Part shown: in pieces, positions 15,692 to 23,198 of the stretch
How the letters are laid out: each line of letters opens with the position of its first letter
How positions within the stretch are numbered: position 1 is the stretch's first letter
Source of the DNA: Actinomadura oligospora ATCC 43269
Lineage (GTDB): Bacteria > Actinomycetota > Actinomycetes > Streptosporangiales > Streptosporangiaceae
Reading direction: 5' to 3'
NCBI RefSeq assembly: GCF_000518265.1
Contig: NZ_JADG01000010.1
Span: forward strand, 1-64,000
Length of the DNA: 64,000 nucleotides
The notes under the pieces: generated by a model
Told to the model about the DNA's origin: nothing
Databases searched by the model: none
Seen by the model: only the letters and a program-made list of their open reading frames with translations
Program-made: the position numbers and the translations under genes

Positions 15692-16645
15692 TCAGCGTGC
15701 CCCGCGGAACCGGTCTGTGGCCTCGATGAGGAGGTTCAGCGTGCCGGGCTCGTCGAAGCCGTGGCCCGCGTCCGGGACGAGGTGGAGTTCGGAGCCGGGC
15801 CACGCCCTGTTCAGGGCCCACGCGGCGTCCGGCGGGGTGAGCAGGTCGTAGCGGCCGTTGACGATCACGCCGGGGAGGCCGTTCAGCCGGGGCGCGTCGC
15901 GGAGCAGCTGGCCCGGCTCCAGGAAGCAGCCGTTCCCGAAGTAGCGGTTCTCCAGGCGGGCGACGGCGACGGCCGAGCGGACGTCCTCGTCCTCCTCACG
16001 GGGGACGAGGTAGCAGGTGCTGTCCTCCCAGCGGGTCCAGGCGAGCGCGGCCGGGACGTGGACGTCCGGGTCGGGGTCGGCGAGGCGGCGCGCGTAGGCG
16101 GCCATGTAGTCGCCGCGCTCGTCCTCGGGGATCGCGTCACGGAAGCCCTCCCAGGCGTCCGGGAAGAGCCGGGACACGCCGCCCTCCGCGAAGCACCAGG
16201 GCTCGTCCTCGGGCAGGACGAGGTAGACGCCGCGCAGCACCAGCGCGATCACGCGGTCCGCGTGCGCCTGGGCGTAGGCGAGCGACAGCGTGCTGCCCCA
16301 CGAGCCGCCGAACACCACCCAGCGCTCGACGCCGAGGTGCTCGCGGAGCCGTTCCATGTCGGCGACCATCGCGGCCGTGGTGTTGGCGGACAGGTCGATG
16401 TCCGGCTCGGAGGCGTGCGGGAGGCTGCGTCCGCAGTTGCGCTGGTCGAACAGGACGATCCGGTACGCGTCCGGGTCGAACAGGCGGCGGCTCGTCGGCG
16501 AGCAGCCGCCGCCGGGGCCTCCGTGCACGAACACGGCGGGCGTGCCGTCCGGAGTGCCGCACGTCTCCCAGTAGATCTCGTCCTGCCCGCCGACGGGCAG
16601 CATGCCGACCGCGTACGGCTCGACCGGTGGATAAAGTCCCCTCAT
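15692..16645 (-). CDS. pip: Prolyl aminopeptidase (alpha/beta hydrolase, S33), copy 1
   Basis: A 317-residue proline iminopeptidase. The oxyanion-hole loop is HGGPGGGCSP (41-50), the nucleophile elbow GGSWGS has S115, and the acid and His are in GRYDLLTPP and PDAGHGFDEPG near the C-terminus. It releases N-terminal proline from peptides in the cytosol. ATG 16645 begins the conserved RGLYPPVEPY; GTG codons at 16651 and 16663 are possible earlier starts. A second member lies at 25631-26605 with the same architecture but clear divergence. The gene follows the DUF35/thiolase pair on the same strand after about 33 bp and could be co-transcribed with it. Confidence 0.92.
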   Translation of the reverse strand: MRGLYPPVEPYAVGMLPVGGQDEIYWETCGTPDGTPAVFVHGGPGGGCSPTSRRLFDPDAYRIVLFDQRNCGRSLPHASEPDIDLSANTTAAMVADMERLREHLGVERWVVFGGSWGSTLSLAYAQAHADRVIALVLRGVYLVLPEDEPWCFAEGGVSRLFPDAWEGFRDAIPEDERGDYMAAYARRLADPDPDVHVPAALAWTRWEDSTCYLVPREEDEDVRSAVAVARLENRYFGNGCFLEPGQLLRDAPRLNGLPGVIVNGRYDLLTPPDAAWALNRAWPGSELHLVPDAGHGFDEPGTLNLLIEATDRFRGAR

Positions 16646-16678
16646 GATCACAGTGTCCCGCACCCGCTGAGCCCCTGG

Positions 16679-17101
16679 TCACACCGGGAGGAAGAGCGGG
16701 TAGGACTCGCCCTCGTCCGGGTGGGCGAACCGGGCGCGCAGGGGGAGGCCCTCGCGGAGTCCGGCCGCGTCGACACCGTCCAGGCGGGCGTGCATCCACG
16801 GGCCCTCGGCGAGTTCGACGAGCCCGAGCAGCGCGGGTGGCGGCGTCGTCCCGTCCTCCGCCGGACGGCCGTGCAGGATCGTCCAGGTGATGAGGACGGC
16901 CTCGCCCGACGCGTCCGCCCACTCCAGGTCCTCGGTGCCGCAGTCCGGGCAGGACGTGGCGTCCGGCGGGAGGAACGCCCCGCGTCCGGCGTCGCGTCCG
17001 GTGGAGCAGGCGCCGCAGAGCCGGACGGCGAGCCGGTCCCGGGCGGCGGCGTCGAAGAACCCGTCGGTGCGGCCGTCGCGGCGCAGGATCCCGATGTCCA
17101 T
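16679..17101 (-). CDS. DUF35 OB-fold/zinc-ribbon protein
   Basis: A 140-residue partner protein. The rubredoxin-like zinc ribbon is formed by LCGACSTG and SCPDCGTEDLEW; the OB-fold follows with VLITWTILHGRP and ends in YPLFLPV. DUF35 proteins bind next to thiolase-like enzymes and supply part of the acyl-CoA pocket, as ChsH2 does for Ltp2 in steroid side-chain breakdown. Its ATG overlaps the thiolase-like stop by one base (TGATG), so the two are translationally coupled and probably form one complex. Confidence 0.9.
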   Translation of the reverse strand: MDIGILRRDGRTDGFFDAAARDRLAVRLCGACSTGRDAGRGAFLPPDATSCPDCGTEDLEWADASGEAVLITWTILHGRPAEDGTTPPPALLGLVELAEGPWMHARLDGVDAAGLREGLPLRARFAHPDEGESYPLFLPV

Positions 17102-18264
17102 CAGGCCCCCTTCCGGTGCGGGCTGAGGATCAGCGTCGCGTGGTGGTCGAGGATGCCGCCGTTGCCGCTGACCAGGATCACGTCGTTCGCGGCCTGGCGG
17201 TCGCCGCCGCCCCCGCGCGCCTGGATCACGGCCTCCGACACCGGCGTCATGCCCCACATGTAGTAGCCGGACAGCTGCCCGCCGCCGGTGTTGGTCGGCA
17301 GTGGGCCGTCCGGGCCGAGCGCCCCGGACGCGGCGAACGCGCCGCCCTCGCCCTTGCCGCAGAACCCGTAGTCCTCCAGCGACACGAGGACGGTGTAGGT
17401 GTAGCAGTCGTACAGCTGGGCCTGGGTGACGTCGCCGGTGGTGATCCCGGCCATCTTCATCGCGACCGGCCCGGACGCCGCCGCGCCCGTGGACAGCCCG
17501 AACGCGCTGCCACGCTCCTTGCGGTGCCCCGGGTGGCCCTGCCCCCAGCCCCACAGGTGGACGGGCGGACGGGCCAGGTCGGCGGCCCGGTCGGCGCCGG
17601 TCACCACGACCGCGATCGCGCCGTTGGAGACCAGGCAGCAGTCGAGCAGGTGCAGGGGCTCGGCGACCCAGCGGGAGTTCTGGTGGTCCTCGAGGGTGAT
17701 CGGGTCGCGCATCTGCGCGAGCGGGTTGCGGGACGCCCAGTCGCGCGTGCTCACCGCGATCGCGCCGAGCTGCTCGCTCGTCGTCCCGTAGTGGGCCATG
17801 TGGCGTTGCGCGGCGAGCGCGTAGAACGCGTTCACGCTGCGGAAACCGAGCGCCGCGGTCATCCCGCCGAAGCCGTACCACTCGGGGGCGTCGCGGTGGT
17901 AGGCCGAGCCCGCCGACTGCTTCGGCTTGAGCGGCGCGTCCGCGAACACGCAGGCCACGGTCGTCGCCGCGCCGGACAGGATCGACATCGCCGCGTAGGA
18001 CAGCATCGCCCCGGCGGTCGCGCCGAAGGAGTTCATCTGGGTCAGCAGCCGCAGGTCGCGCAGGCCGAGCGTGTCGGCCAGCTCGATCCCGGGCGAGCCG
18101 CCCAGGCCGTGGCTGACCAGCAGCCCGTCCAGGTCGCCGAGGGCGAGGCCCGCGTCGTCGACCGCCGCGCGCACCGCGTCGGCGGCCAGCCTGCGCGGGC
18201 TGCGCCCGTACACCCTGCCGAGCTCGGTCATGCCGAGGCCCGCGATGGCCGCGCCGTCGTTCAT
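17101..18264 (-). CDS. Thiolase-fold protein of the SCP-x/Ltp2 type
   Basis: A 387-residue thiolase-like enzyme starting AIAGLGMTELGRVYGRSP. Where thiolases carry the nucleophilic Cys, this protein reads MNSFGATAGAML, with no Cys. Tyr residues in LYDCYTYTVLVSLEDYGF and in LSGYYMWGM occupy the regions that hold the catalytic tyrosines of the retro-aldolase Ltp2. The GHP histidine motif of true thiolases is also absent. With its coupled DUF35 partner this suggests an acyl-CoA aldolase or related C-C lyase rather than a thiolase; the substrate (side chain of a steroid or a branched acyl-CoA) is unknown. An operator-like palindrome precedes the gene. Confidence 0.85.
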   Translation of the reverse strand: MNDGAAIAGLGMTELGRVYGRSPRRLAADAVRAAVDDAGLALGDLDGLLVSHGLGGSPGIELADTLGLRDLRLLTQMNSFGATAGAMLSYAAMSILSGAATTVACVFADAPLKPKQSAGSAYHRDAPEWYGFGGMTAALGFRSVNAFYALAAQRHMAHYGTTSEQLGAIAVSTRDWASRNPLAQMRDPITLEDHQNSRWVAEPLHLLDCCLVSNGAIAVVVTGADRAADLARPPVHLWGWGQGHPGHRKERGSAFGLSTGAAASGPVAMKMAGITTGDVTQAQLYDCYTYTVLVSLEDYGFCGKGEGGAFAASGALGPDGPLPTNTGGGQLSGYYMWGMTPVSEAVIQARGGGGDRQAANDVILVSGNGGILDHHATLILSPHRKGA

Positions 18265-18276
18265 GCGCCACACCGT

Positions 18277-18293
18277 ACCGAATGGAATTCGGT
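18277..18293. promoter_or_regulatory. Palindrome upstream of the thiolase-like gene
   Basis: ACCGAAT / ATTCGGT, perfect 7-bp arms with spacer GGA, 13 bp ahead of the start codon of the thiolase-like gene. The form fits an operator of a TetR-type regulator, but no such regulator is encoded next to it. Confidence 0.5.
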
Positions 18294-18357
18294 TCTGGCT
18301 ATGCCAGGCCACCCCGGCCGCCGCCCGACGGGTCGCCGGTGGCCGGTGGGCGGTCAT

Positions 18358-18393
18358 GCCGGAGCCCGGTGACCGGGGTCACCGGGCTCCGGC
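18358..18393. terminator. Strong hairpin downstream of ehuA
   Basis: Perfect 17-bp arms, GCCGGAGCCCGGTGACC at 18358-18374 and its complement at 18377-18393, with a 2-bp centre. It lies 63 bp beyond the stop of ehuA and ends the ectoine synthesis/uptake locus. No U-run follows, as is usual in GC-rich actinomycetes. Confidence 0.8.
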
Positions 18394-18455
18394 CGGTGCC
18401 GTGCGCCGCCCTCAGGTCGCAGGGCACCCGCCCTCGCGGACCTCCCGCTCCGGCC

Positions 18456-19361
18456 TCAGGACGCCAGGACGGCGCGGAGGAACTCGCGGGTGCGCTCCTC
18501 GCGCGGCTCCTCGAAGATCGCCTCGGGGGAGCCCTCCTCGACGATCCGGCCCTGGTCGAACATCAGGACCCGGTCGGAGATGTCGCGCGCGAAGCCCATC
18601 TCGTGCGTCACGCACAGCATCGTCACGTCCGTGCTGCGGGCGATGTCGCGCAGCAGGTCCTGGACGCCGACGACCAGCTCGGGGTCGAGCGCGGAGGTCA
18701 CCTCGTCCAGCAGCAGGACGGTCGGCTCCATCGCCAGCGCCCGCGCGATCGCGACGCGCTGCTGCTGGCCGCCCGACAGCTGGGTCGGATGGGCGTTCTC
18801 CTTGTCGGCGAGCCCGACCATGTCCAGCAGGCCGCGCGCCCGCTCGACCGCCTCGTCCTTCCCGAGCCCGAGGACGTGCACGGGCCCCTCGGTGAGGTTC
18901 CGCAGCACGTTCATGTTGGGGAACAGGTTGAACTGCTGGAACACCATGCCGATCCGCTTGCGCATCTCGTGCAGGTGCCGCTCGCCGGCCTTGACGAGCT
19001 TCCCGCCGCGCTCCATGTGCCACAGCGGGTCGTCCCCGACGCGGATGACGCCGCCGTCGGGCCGTTCCAGTGTCATCAGCAGCCGCAGGATCGTGGTCTT
19101 GCCCGAGCCGCTCGGCCCGATCAGCGTGACCCGGTCCCCGGCGCCGACGGTGAAGTCGAGATGGTCCAGCACGACGTTGTCGCCGAACCGCTTGACGACC
19201 TTCTCGAACTTGATCCCGCACGGCACCCGTGTCGGGGCCTGGGCCGCGGCGGCCTTCGCGGCGGACTTGGCGGTGGCTCCCTCCGGGACGTCGTCCACGG
19301 CGTCCCCGGCGGCCCCCTCGGGCATGGGATCGGCGGGGGAGGTGAGGTCAGTCGGTGGCAT
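18456..19361 (-). CDS. ehuA: Ectoine/hydroxyectoine ABC importer, ATP-binding subunit
   Basis: A 301-residue ATPase of the polar amino-acid uptake family. Walker A is GPSGSGKTT, the Q-loop FQQFNLFPNM, the signature LSGGQQQRVAIARALAM and Walker B VLLLDEVTSALD. An Ala/Pro-rich extension of about 47 residues precedes the normal start of the family (IKFEKVVKRFGD), so the true start could be internal. ATG 19361 overlaps the ehuD stop by 14 bp, which supports coupling. It powers import through EhuC/EhuD. It is the last gene of the locus, followed by a strong terminator hairpin. Confidence 0.92.
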   Translation of the reverse strand: MPPTDLTSPADPMPEGAAGDAVDDVPEGATAKSAAKAAAAQAPTRVPCGIKFEKVVKRFGDNVVLDHLDFTVGAGDRVTLIGPSGSGKTTILRLLMTLERPDGGVIRVGDDPLWHMERGGKLVKAGERHLHEMRKRIGMVFQQFNLFPNMNVLRNLTEGPVHVLGLGKDEAVERARGLLDMVGLADKENAHPTQLSGGQQQRVAIARALAMEPTVLLLDEVTSALDPELVVGVQDLLRDIARSTDVTMLCVTHEMGFARDISDRVLMFDQGRIVEEGSPEAIFEEPREERTREFLRAVLAS

Positions 19362-20001
19362 AACGCTTCTCCAGACGTCGCAGGGCCAGGGACGACAGGA
19401 TGCTGACGACGATGAAGAACAGCCCGGCGACGGTGATCGGTTCCAGGTACTTCAGGGTGTGCGCGCCCTGGTCGAACGCCTTGCCCAGCAGTTCGGTCAC
19501 GGTGATCCCGAGCAGGAACGGCGTGTCCTTGAACATGGCGATCAGGTAGTTGCCCAGGGTCGGGACGACCCGGCGGACCGCCTGCGGCAGCACGACGCCG
19601 AACCAGACGCGGCGGCGCGGGAGGTTCAGCGCGGTCGCCGCCTCCCACTGGCCGCGCGGCACGTCCTCGATGCCCGCCCGGTACACCTCGGCGGTGTAGG
19701 TCGAGTAGTGCAGCCCGAGGCCCACGATCCCGGCGGTCAGCGGGCCGAGCGTGACGCCCCAGGCGGGAAGCACGTAGAAGATGAAGAACAACTGCACCAG
19801 CAGCGGGGTGCTGCGGACGAACTCGGTCACCCACCGGACGGTCTGGCCGACCACCCGGCTCGGCGAGCGCCGCAGCAGCGCCCAGACCAGGCCGAGCGCC
19901 AGCGCGATCAGGTAGCCGAACAGCGTCGCGGTGACCGTGACGCGCAGGCCGTCCAGAAGGTCCGGAATGAGGCGTCCGGTGTAGTTCCAGTCCCAGTTCA
20001 C
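19348..20001 (-). CDS. ehuD: Ectoine/hydroxyectoine ABC importer, permease subunit EhuD
   Basis: A 217-residue inner-membrane permease of the HisMQ/GlnP type with about five hydrophobic spans. The start MNWDWNYTGRLIPDLLDGL is characteristic of EhuD. The EAA loop, which docks on the ATPase, is seen around QWEAATALNLPRRRVWFGVV. Its ATG overlaps the ehuC stop by 4 bp (ATGA). With EhuC it forms the heterodimeric channel for compatible-solute uptake. Confidence 0.93.
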   Translation of the reverse strand: MNWDWNYTGRLIPDLLDGLRVTVTATLFGYLIALALGLVWALLRRSPSRVVGQTVRWVTEFVRSTPLLVQLFFIFYVLPAWGVTLGPLTAGIVGLGLHYSTYTAEVYRAGIEDVPRGQWEAATALNLPRRRVWFGVVLPQAVRRVVPTLGNYLIAMFKDTPFLLGITVTELLGKAFDQGAHTLKYLEPITVAGLFFIVVSILSSLALRRLEKRYATD

Positions 20002-20705
20002 GGGGCCATCACCTCACCGGTCGTGGCGGCGATCGGGATCGGACGCGCCTGTGGCCGCCGTCCGAGCATCCGCTCGGTGCGCCGCTCGGCGAGCCGCACC
20101 AGCACCTGCAGCGCCTGGGCGATCACGAAGTAGATCACCAGGATCACCGCGAACGTCGCGGCGGTCTGCCCCGTGGACGCCTGGATCTGCTTGGCCCGGA
20201 ACGTCAGGTCGGCGATCGACACCAGCGACACGCCGGCCGTCGCCTTCATCAGCTCGATGAGCAGGTTGCCGAACGGCGGCAGCATCAGCGCGGTCGCCTG
20301 CGGCAGCAGAACGCGGCGCATCCGCTGCCCGGCGGTGAAGTTCAGCGCGCACGCCGCCTCCCACTGGGCGCGCGGGACGGCCTTGATCGAGCCGCGCACG
20401 ACCTCCGCGCCGTACGCGCCGTAGTTCAGGCCGATCGCGAGGACGGCCGCCGCGATCGGCGTGAACCGCAGCCCCAGCAGCGGCAGCGCGTAGAAGAACC
20501 AGTACATCAGCACCAGCGCGGCGACGCCCCGGAAGAACTCCACGTAGATCCGGTTGACGGCGCGCAGCGCGGCGCTCCGCGAGGCCCCGGCGAGCCCGAA
20601 GAGCAGGGCCAGGACCAGCGCGAACGCGGCCCCGTAGAGGGTGATCTGGACGGTGGTCCAGGCCCCTCGCAGGAGCAGCGGATAGCTGTCGAGTACGTCG
20701 GACAT
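19998..20705 (-). CDS. ehuC: Ectoine/hydroxyectoine ABC importer, permease subunit EhuC
   Basis: A 235-residue permease of the same family as EhuD. N-terminal LLLRGAWTTVQITLYGAAFA is the usual first span; the EAA loop is in AQWEAACALNFTAGQRMRRV. The C-terminal ~20 residues are basic and cytosolic. It starts 6 bp after the ehuB stop. The binding-protein, two-permease, ATPase order (B-C-D-A) is the standard ehu arrangement. Confidence 0.93.
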   Translation of the reverse strand: MSDVLDSYPLLLRGAWTTVQITLYGAAFALVLALLFGLAGASRSAALRAVNRIYVEFFRGVAALVLMYWFFYALPLLGLRFTPIAAAVLAIGLNYGAYGAEVVRGSIKAVPRAQWEAACALNFTAGQRMRRVLLPQATALMLPPFGNLLIELMKATAGVSLVSIADLTFRAKQIQASTGQTAATFAVILVIYFVIAQALQVLVRLAERRTERMLGRRPQARPIPIAATTGEVMAP

Positions 20706-20711
20706 CGGCGG

Positions 20712-21623
20712 TCAGCCCTGGCAGAACCGGGCGGCCGTGTCGTTCGGGCCGGGCAGCTCGGCCTGGCTGAATCCGAACGGCTGGATGACCGGCAGCAGCC
20801 GGTTGGACTTCTTGAGCTCGGACAGCTTGTCGTTGAACGCCTTCAGCAGGTCGGTGTCGGCCTTGCGGAACGCGAACGCGCCCGCGCCGAACTGCTCCTT
20901 CCCGCCGATCACCGGCACGTACGCGTCGGTGACCTCGAACGCCGAGCCCTGGTGCTTGGACAGCAGGTCGGCCAGGGAGATGCGGGTCAGGGCGATGCAG
21001 TCGATCCGGCCCGCCTTCAGGCCCTCGAACGCGCTCGGCTGGTCCGGGAAGGTCTTGATGTTCCCCTTGGAGACGCCCAGCTTGGCGGCGTAGTCGCCCT
21101 CCACCGCGCCGGTCAGCACGCCGACCTTCAGCTTCTTCTGCGCGGCGTCCTCGAACTTGTGGACGCCCTTGGGGTTGCCCTTCGGCACCATGAACGCCGA
21201 CTTGGCGACGTACTCGGGGTCGGAGAACGCGACCTCGGCGCATCGTTCCGGGGTGACGAACATGCCGGCCGCGATCACGTCGAACCGCTTGGCCTTCAGG
21301 CCGCCGATCAGGCCGCCGAAGTCGACGTTGACGCCCTCCACCTTGGAGATCCCGAGTTCCTTGAAGAGCACCCGGGCCAGCTCGGGAGCCTCCCCGGTGA
21401 GCTTGCCGGACCTGTCGGTGAAGCCGTACGGCGACTCGTTGGCGAACCCGACGGTGATCTTCCCGTCCTGTCTGGCCCGCTTCAGCGTGCCGCCGCCCTT
21501 CTGCTCCTCCGCGGGATCGGTGGTGGAACAGCCGGCGGCGACGAGCGGCACCGCCGCGCCCAGCAGAGCGGCGGTCCGCAGGAACGCGCGCCGGTCGGTG
21601 CCGAACGGTTCGTGGTTGGTCAT
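20712..21623 (-). CDS. ehuB: Ectoine/hydroxyectoine-binding lipoprotein
   Basis: A 303-residue periplasmic-type binding protein. The N-terminus combines a twin-arginine motif (TDRRAFLRTAALLG, R11-R12) with a lipobox LVAAGC (C32), so it is probably a Tat-exported lipoprotein tethered to the outer face of the membrane. The SBP_bac_3 fold follows, with KITVGFANESPYGFTD and RFDVIAAGMFVTPERC, closely resembling EhuB. It captures ectoine and hydroxyectoine for EhuCD. ATG 21623 is preceded by an AGGAG-containing leader, and a 15-bp-stem hairpin lies 22 bp upstream, separating it from ectD. Confidence 0.93.
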   Translation of the reverse strand: MTNHEPFGTDRRAFLRTAALLGAAVPLVAAGCSTTDPAEEQKGGGTLKRARQDGKITVGFANESPYGFTDRSGKLTGEAPELARVLFKELGISKVEGVNVDFGGLIGGLKAKRFDVIAAGMFVTPERCAEVAFSDPEYVAKSAFMVPKGNPKGVHKFEDAAQKKLKVGVLTGAVEGDYAAKLGVSKGNIKTFPDQPSAFEGLKAGRIDCIALTRISLADLLSKHQGSAFEVTDAYVPVIGGKEQFGAGAFAFRKADTDLLKAFNDKLSELKKSNRLLPVIQPFGFSQAELPGPNDTAARFCQG

Positions 21624-21644
21624 CTTCTCTGACTCCTGGGGTGC

Positions 21645-21687
21645 GCCGCGTCCGCCGGGCCCCTGAAAAGGACCCGGCGGACGCGGC
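21645..21687 (-). terminator. 15-bp-stem hairpin between ectD and ehuB
   Basis: Arms GCCGCGTCCGCCGGG (21645-21659) and CCCGGCGGACGCGGC (21673-21687) are fully complementary and enclose a 13-nt loop containing TTTTC on the transcribed strand. It ends 21 bp before the ehuB start. It could terminate ectABCD transcripts partly, act as a processing/stability element, or regulate ehuB; which one is not decided by sequence. Confidence 0.7.
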
Positions 21688-21755
21688 TTGGGATCTCGGG
21701 ACGGACGTTGGGGGGTGATCCAGTTGTGGGCCGGCGGACCTCGCGGGCCCGCCGG

Positions 21756-21805
21756 CGGAACGGCTCAGCGGACGGAACGGCTCAGCGGACGGAAGGGCTC
21801 AGCGG
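21756..21805. repeat. Three tandem 17-bp repeats between ectD and ehuB
   Basis: The unit CGGAACGGCTCAGCGGA occurs at 21756-21772 and 21773-21789 without mismatch; a third, slightly changed and one base shorter copy (CGGAAGGGCTCAGCGG) covers 21790-21805. It lies in the 237-bp gap between ectD and ehuB and has no coding role that I can see. Confidence 0.85.
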
Positions 21806-21860
21806 CCGGGACGGGTCCGCGGCCGGGGCGCCCGAACGGGACGGGCGGACGGGCCCGCGG

Positions 21861-22766
21861 TCACCGGACCGGCGTGAAGTCGCGCGCGCCGATGAACGAC
21901 GGCCGTGGGTTCTGCGCGGAGAACGGCTCCTCGCAGGCGTTCTCGACGCTGTTGAACACGACGAACACGTTCGACCGCGGGAACGGCGTGATGTTGCCGT
22001 TCGAGCCGTGCATGCAGTTGCAGTCGAACATCGTCGCCGAGCCCGCGGGGCCGGTGAACAGCTCGATGCCGTGCTTGTCGGCGAGGATCGACAGGCTGCC
22101 CGGGTCGGGCGTGCCGATCTCCTGGCTCTTCAGCGACTCCCGGTAGTGGTCCTCCGGGGTCTCGCCGACGCAGGTCACGAACGTCCGGTGCGACCCCGGC
22201 ATGATCATCAGCCCGCCGTTGTGGACGAAGTTCTCGGTGAGCGCGATCGAGATGCTCACCGCGCGCATCCGCGGCATGCCGTCCTCGGCGTGCCAGGTCT
22301 CGAAGTCGGAGTGCCAGTAGAAGTCCTTGCCGGTGAACCCCGGCTTGTAGTTGACCCGGCTCTGGTGGACGTAGACGTCGGAGCCGAGGATCTGCCGGGC
22401 CCGGCCGACGACCCGCTCGTCCCGGACCAGCTCGGCGAACACCTCGCTGATCCGGTGCACCTCGAAGATCGACCGGACCTCGTCGGTGCCGCGCTCGGTG
22501 ACCGTCCGCTCGTCGGCGAGGATCGCCGGGTCCGACGCCAGCCGGCGCAGCTCGGCGCGGAACCGCTCGACCTCGTCCGGCCCGATCAGCTCCTCGATCG
22601 TCAGGAAGCCGTCGGCGTCGTAGCCGTCCAGGGTGGCCGCGTCGATCGGGCCGTCCTCCGGCGAGCCGTAGACCACCGGGTCCTGCCGGTACAGCAGGGC
22701 GGCCTCGCCGCACTTGCGGGTCGGATAGGAGTCGTCGATGCTCGGGTGGGTCTCGATCACGCTCAC
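21861..22766 (-). CDS. ectD: Ectoine 5-hydroxylase
   Basis: A 301-residue Fe(II)/2-oxoglutarate dioxygenase that converts ectoine to 5-hydroxyectoine in the cytosol. The EctD signature is present, YWHSDFETWHAEDGMPRMR, giving iron ligands H152 and D154; the third, H253, is in DCNCMHGSNGNI. GTG 22766 overlaps the ectC stop (GTGA) and follows GGAACGG, so it is preferred over the GTG at 22760. Longer upstream reading of the frame is a shadow over ectC. With ectABC next door the strain should make hydroxyectoine. Confidence 0.96.
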   Translation of the reverse strand: MSVIETHPSIDDSYPTRKCGEAALLYRQDPVVYGSPEDGPIDAATLDGYDADGFLTIEELIGPDEVERFRAELRRLASDPAILADERTVTERGTDEVRSIFEVHRISEVFAELVRDERVVGRARQILGSDVYVHQSRVNYKPGFTGKDFYWHSDFETWHAEDGMPRMRAVSISIALTENFVHNGGLMIMPGSHRTFVTCVGETPEDHYRESLKSQEIGTPDPGSLSILADKHGIELFTGPAGSATMFDCNCMHGSNGNITPFPRSNVFVVFNSVENACEEPFSAQNPRPSFIGARDFTPVR

Positions 22767-23167
22767 GCGTCCGTTCCTTCCAGCTCGGTGATCAGCGGGT
22801 AGACGCCGTTCTCGTCGTGGACCTCCCGTCCGGTGCAGGGAGGGTTGAAGACGCAGACGGTGCGCACGTCGGTGTGGGCGCGCAGCATGTGGTGCTCGTG
22901 GCCGTCCAGCAGGTACATGACGCCCGGTTCGATCCGGTGCTTCTCGCCGGTCTCCTCGTTGACCAGCTCGCCCTCTCCGGCGATGCAGTAGACGGCCTCG
23001 ATGTGGTTGGCGTACCACATCCGCGTCTCCGTCCCCGCGTACAGGACGGTGTCGTGCAGGGAGAATCCGACCTGCTCCTTGGCCAGCACCAGGCGGCGGC
23101 TCGCCCAGGTCTCGGCCTGGACGTCCCGGTCGGTGCCGACGATCTCGTTCAGCGATCGGACGATCAT
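22763..23167 (-). CDS. ectC: Ectoine synthase
   Basis: A 134-residue cupin that closes N-gamma-acetyl-diaminobutyrate to ectoine. It starts MIVRSLNEIVGTDRDV, the standard EctC N-terminus. The cupin core has ANHIEAVYCIAGEGEL with metal ligand E57, then GVMYLLDGHEHHMLRA with Y85 and the His cluster 90-93. Length is normal. The ATG at 23167 has GAGGAG upstream, and the stop overlaps the ectD start. Confidence 0.97.
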   Translation of the reverse strand: MIVRSLNEIVGTDRDVQAETWASRRLVLAKEQVGFSLHDTVLYAGTETRMWYANHIEAVYCIAGEGELVNEETGEKHRIEPGVMYLLDGHEHHMLRAHTDVRTVCVFNPPCTGREVHDENGVYPLITELEGTDA

Positions 23168-23198
23168 TCGGTGCTCCTCGGGTCGGGATCTCGGTCGG

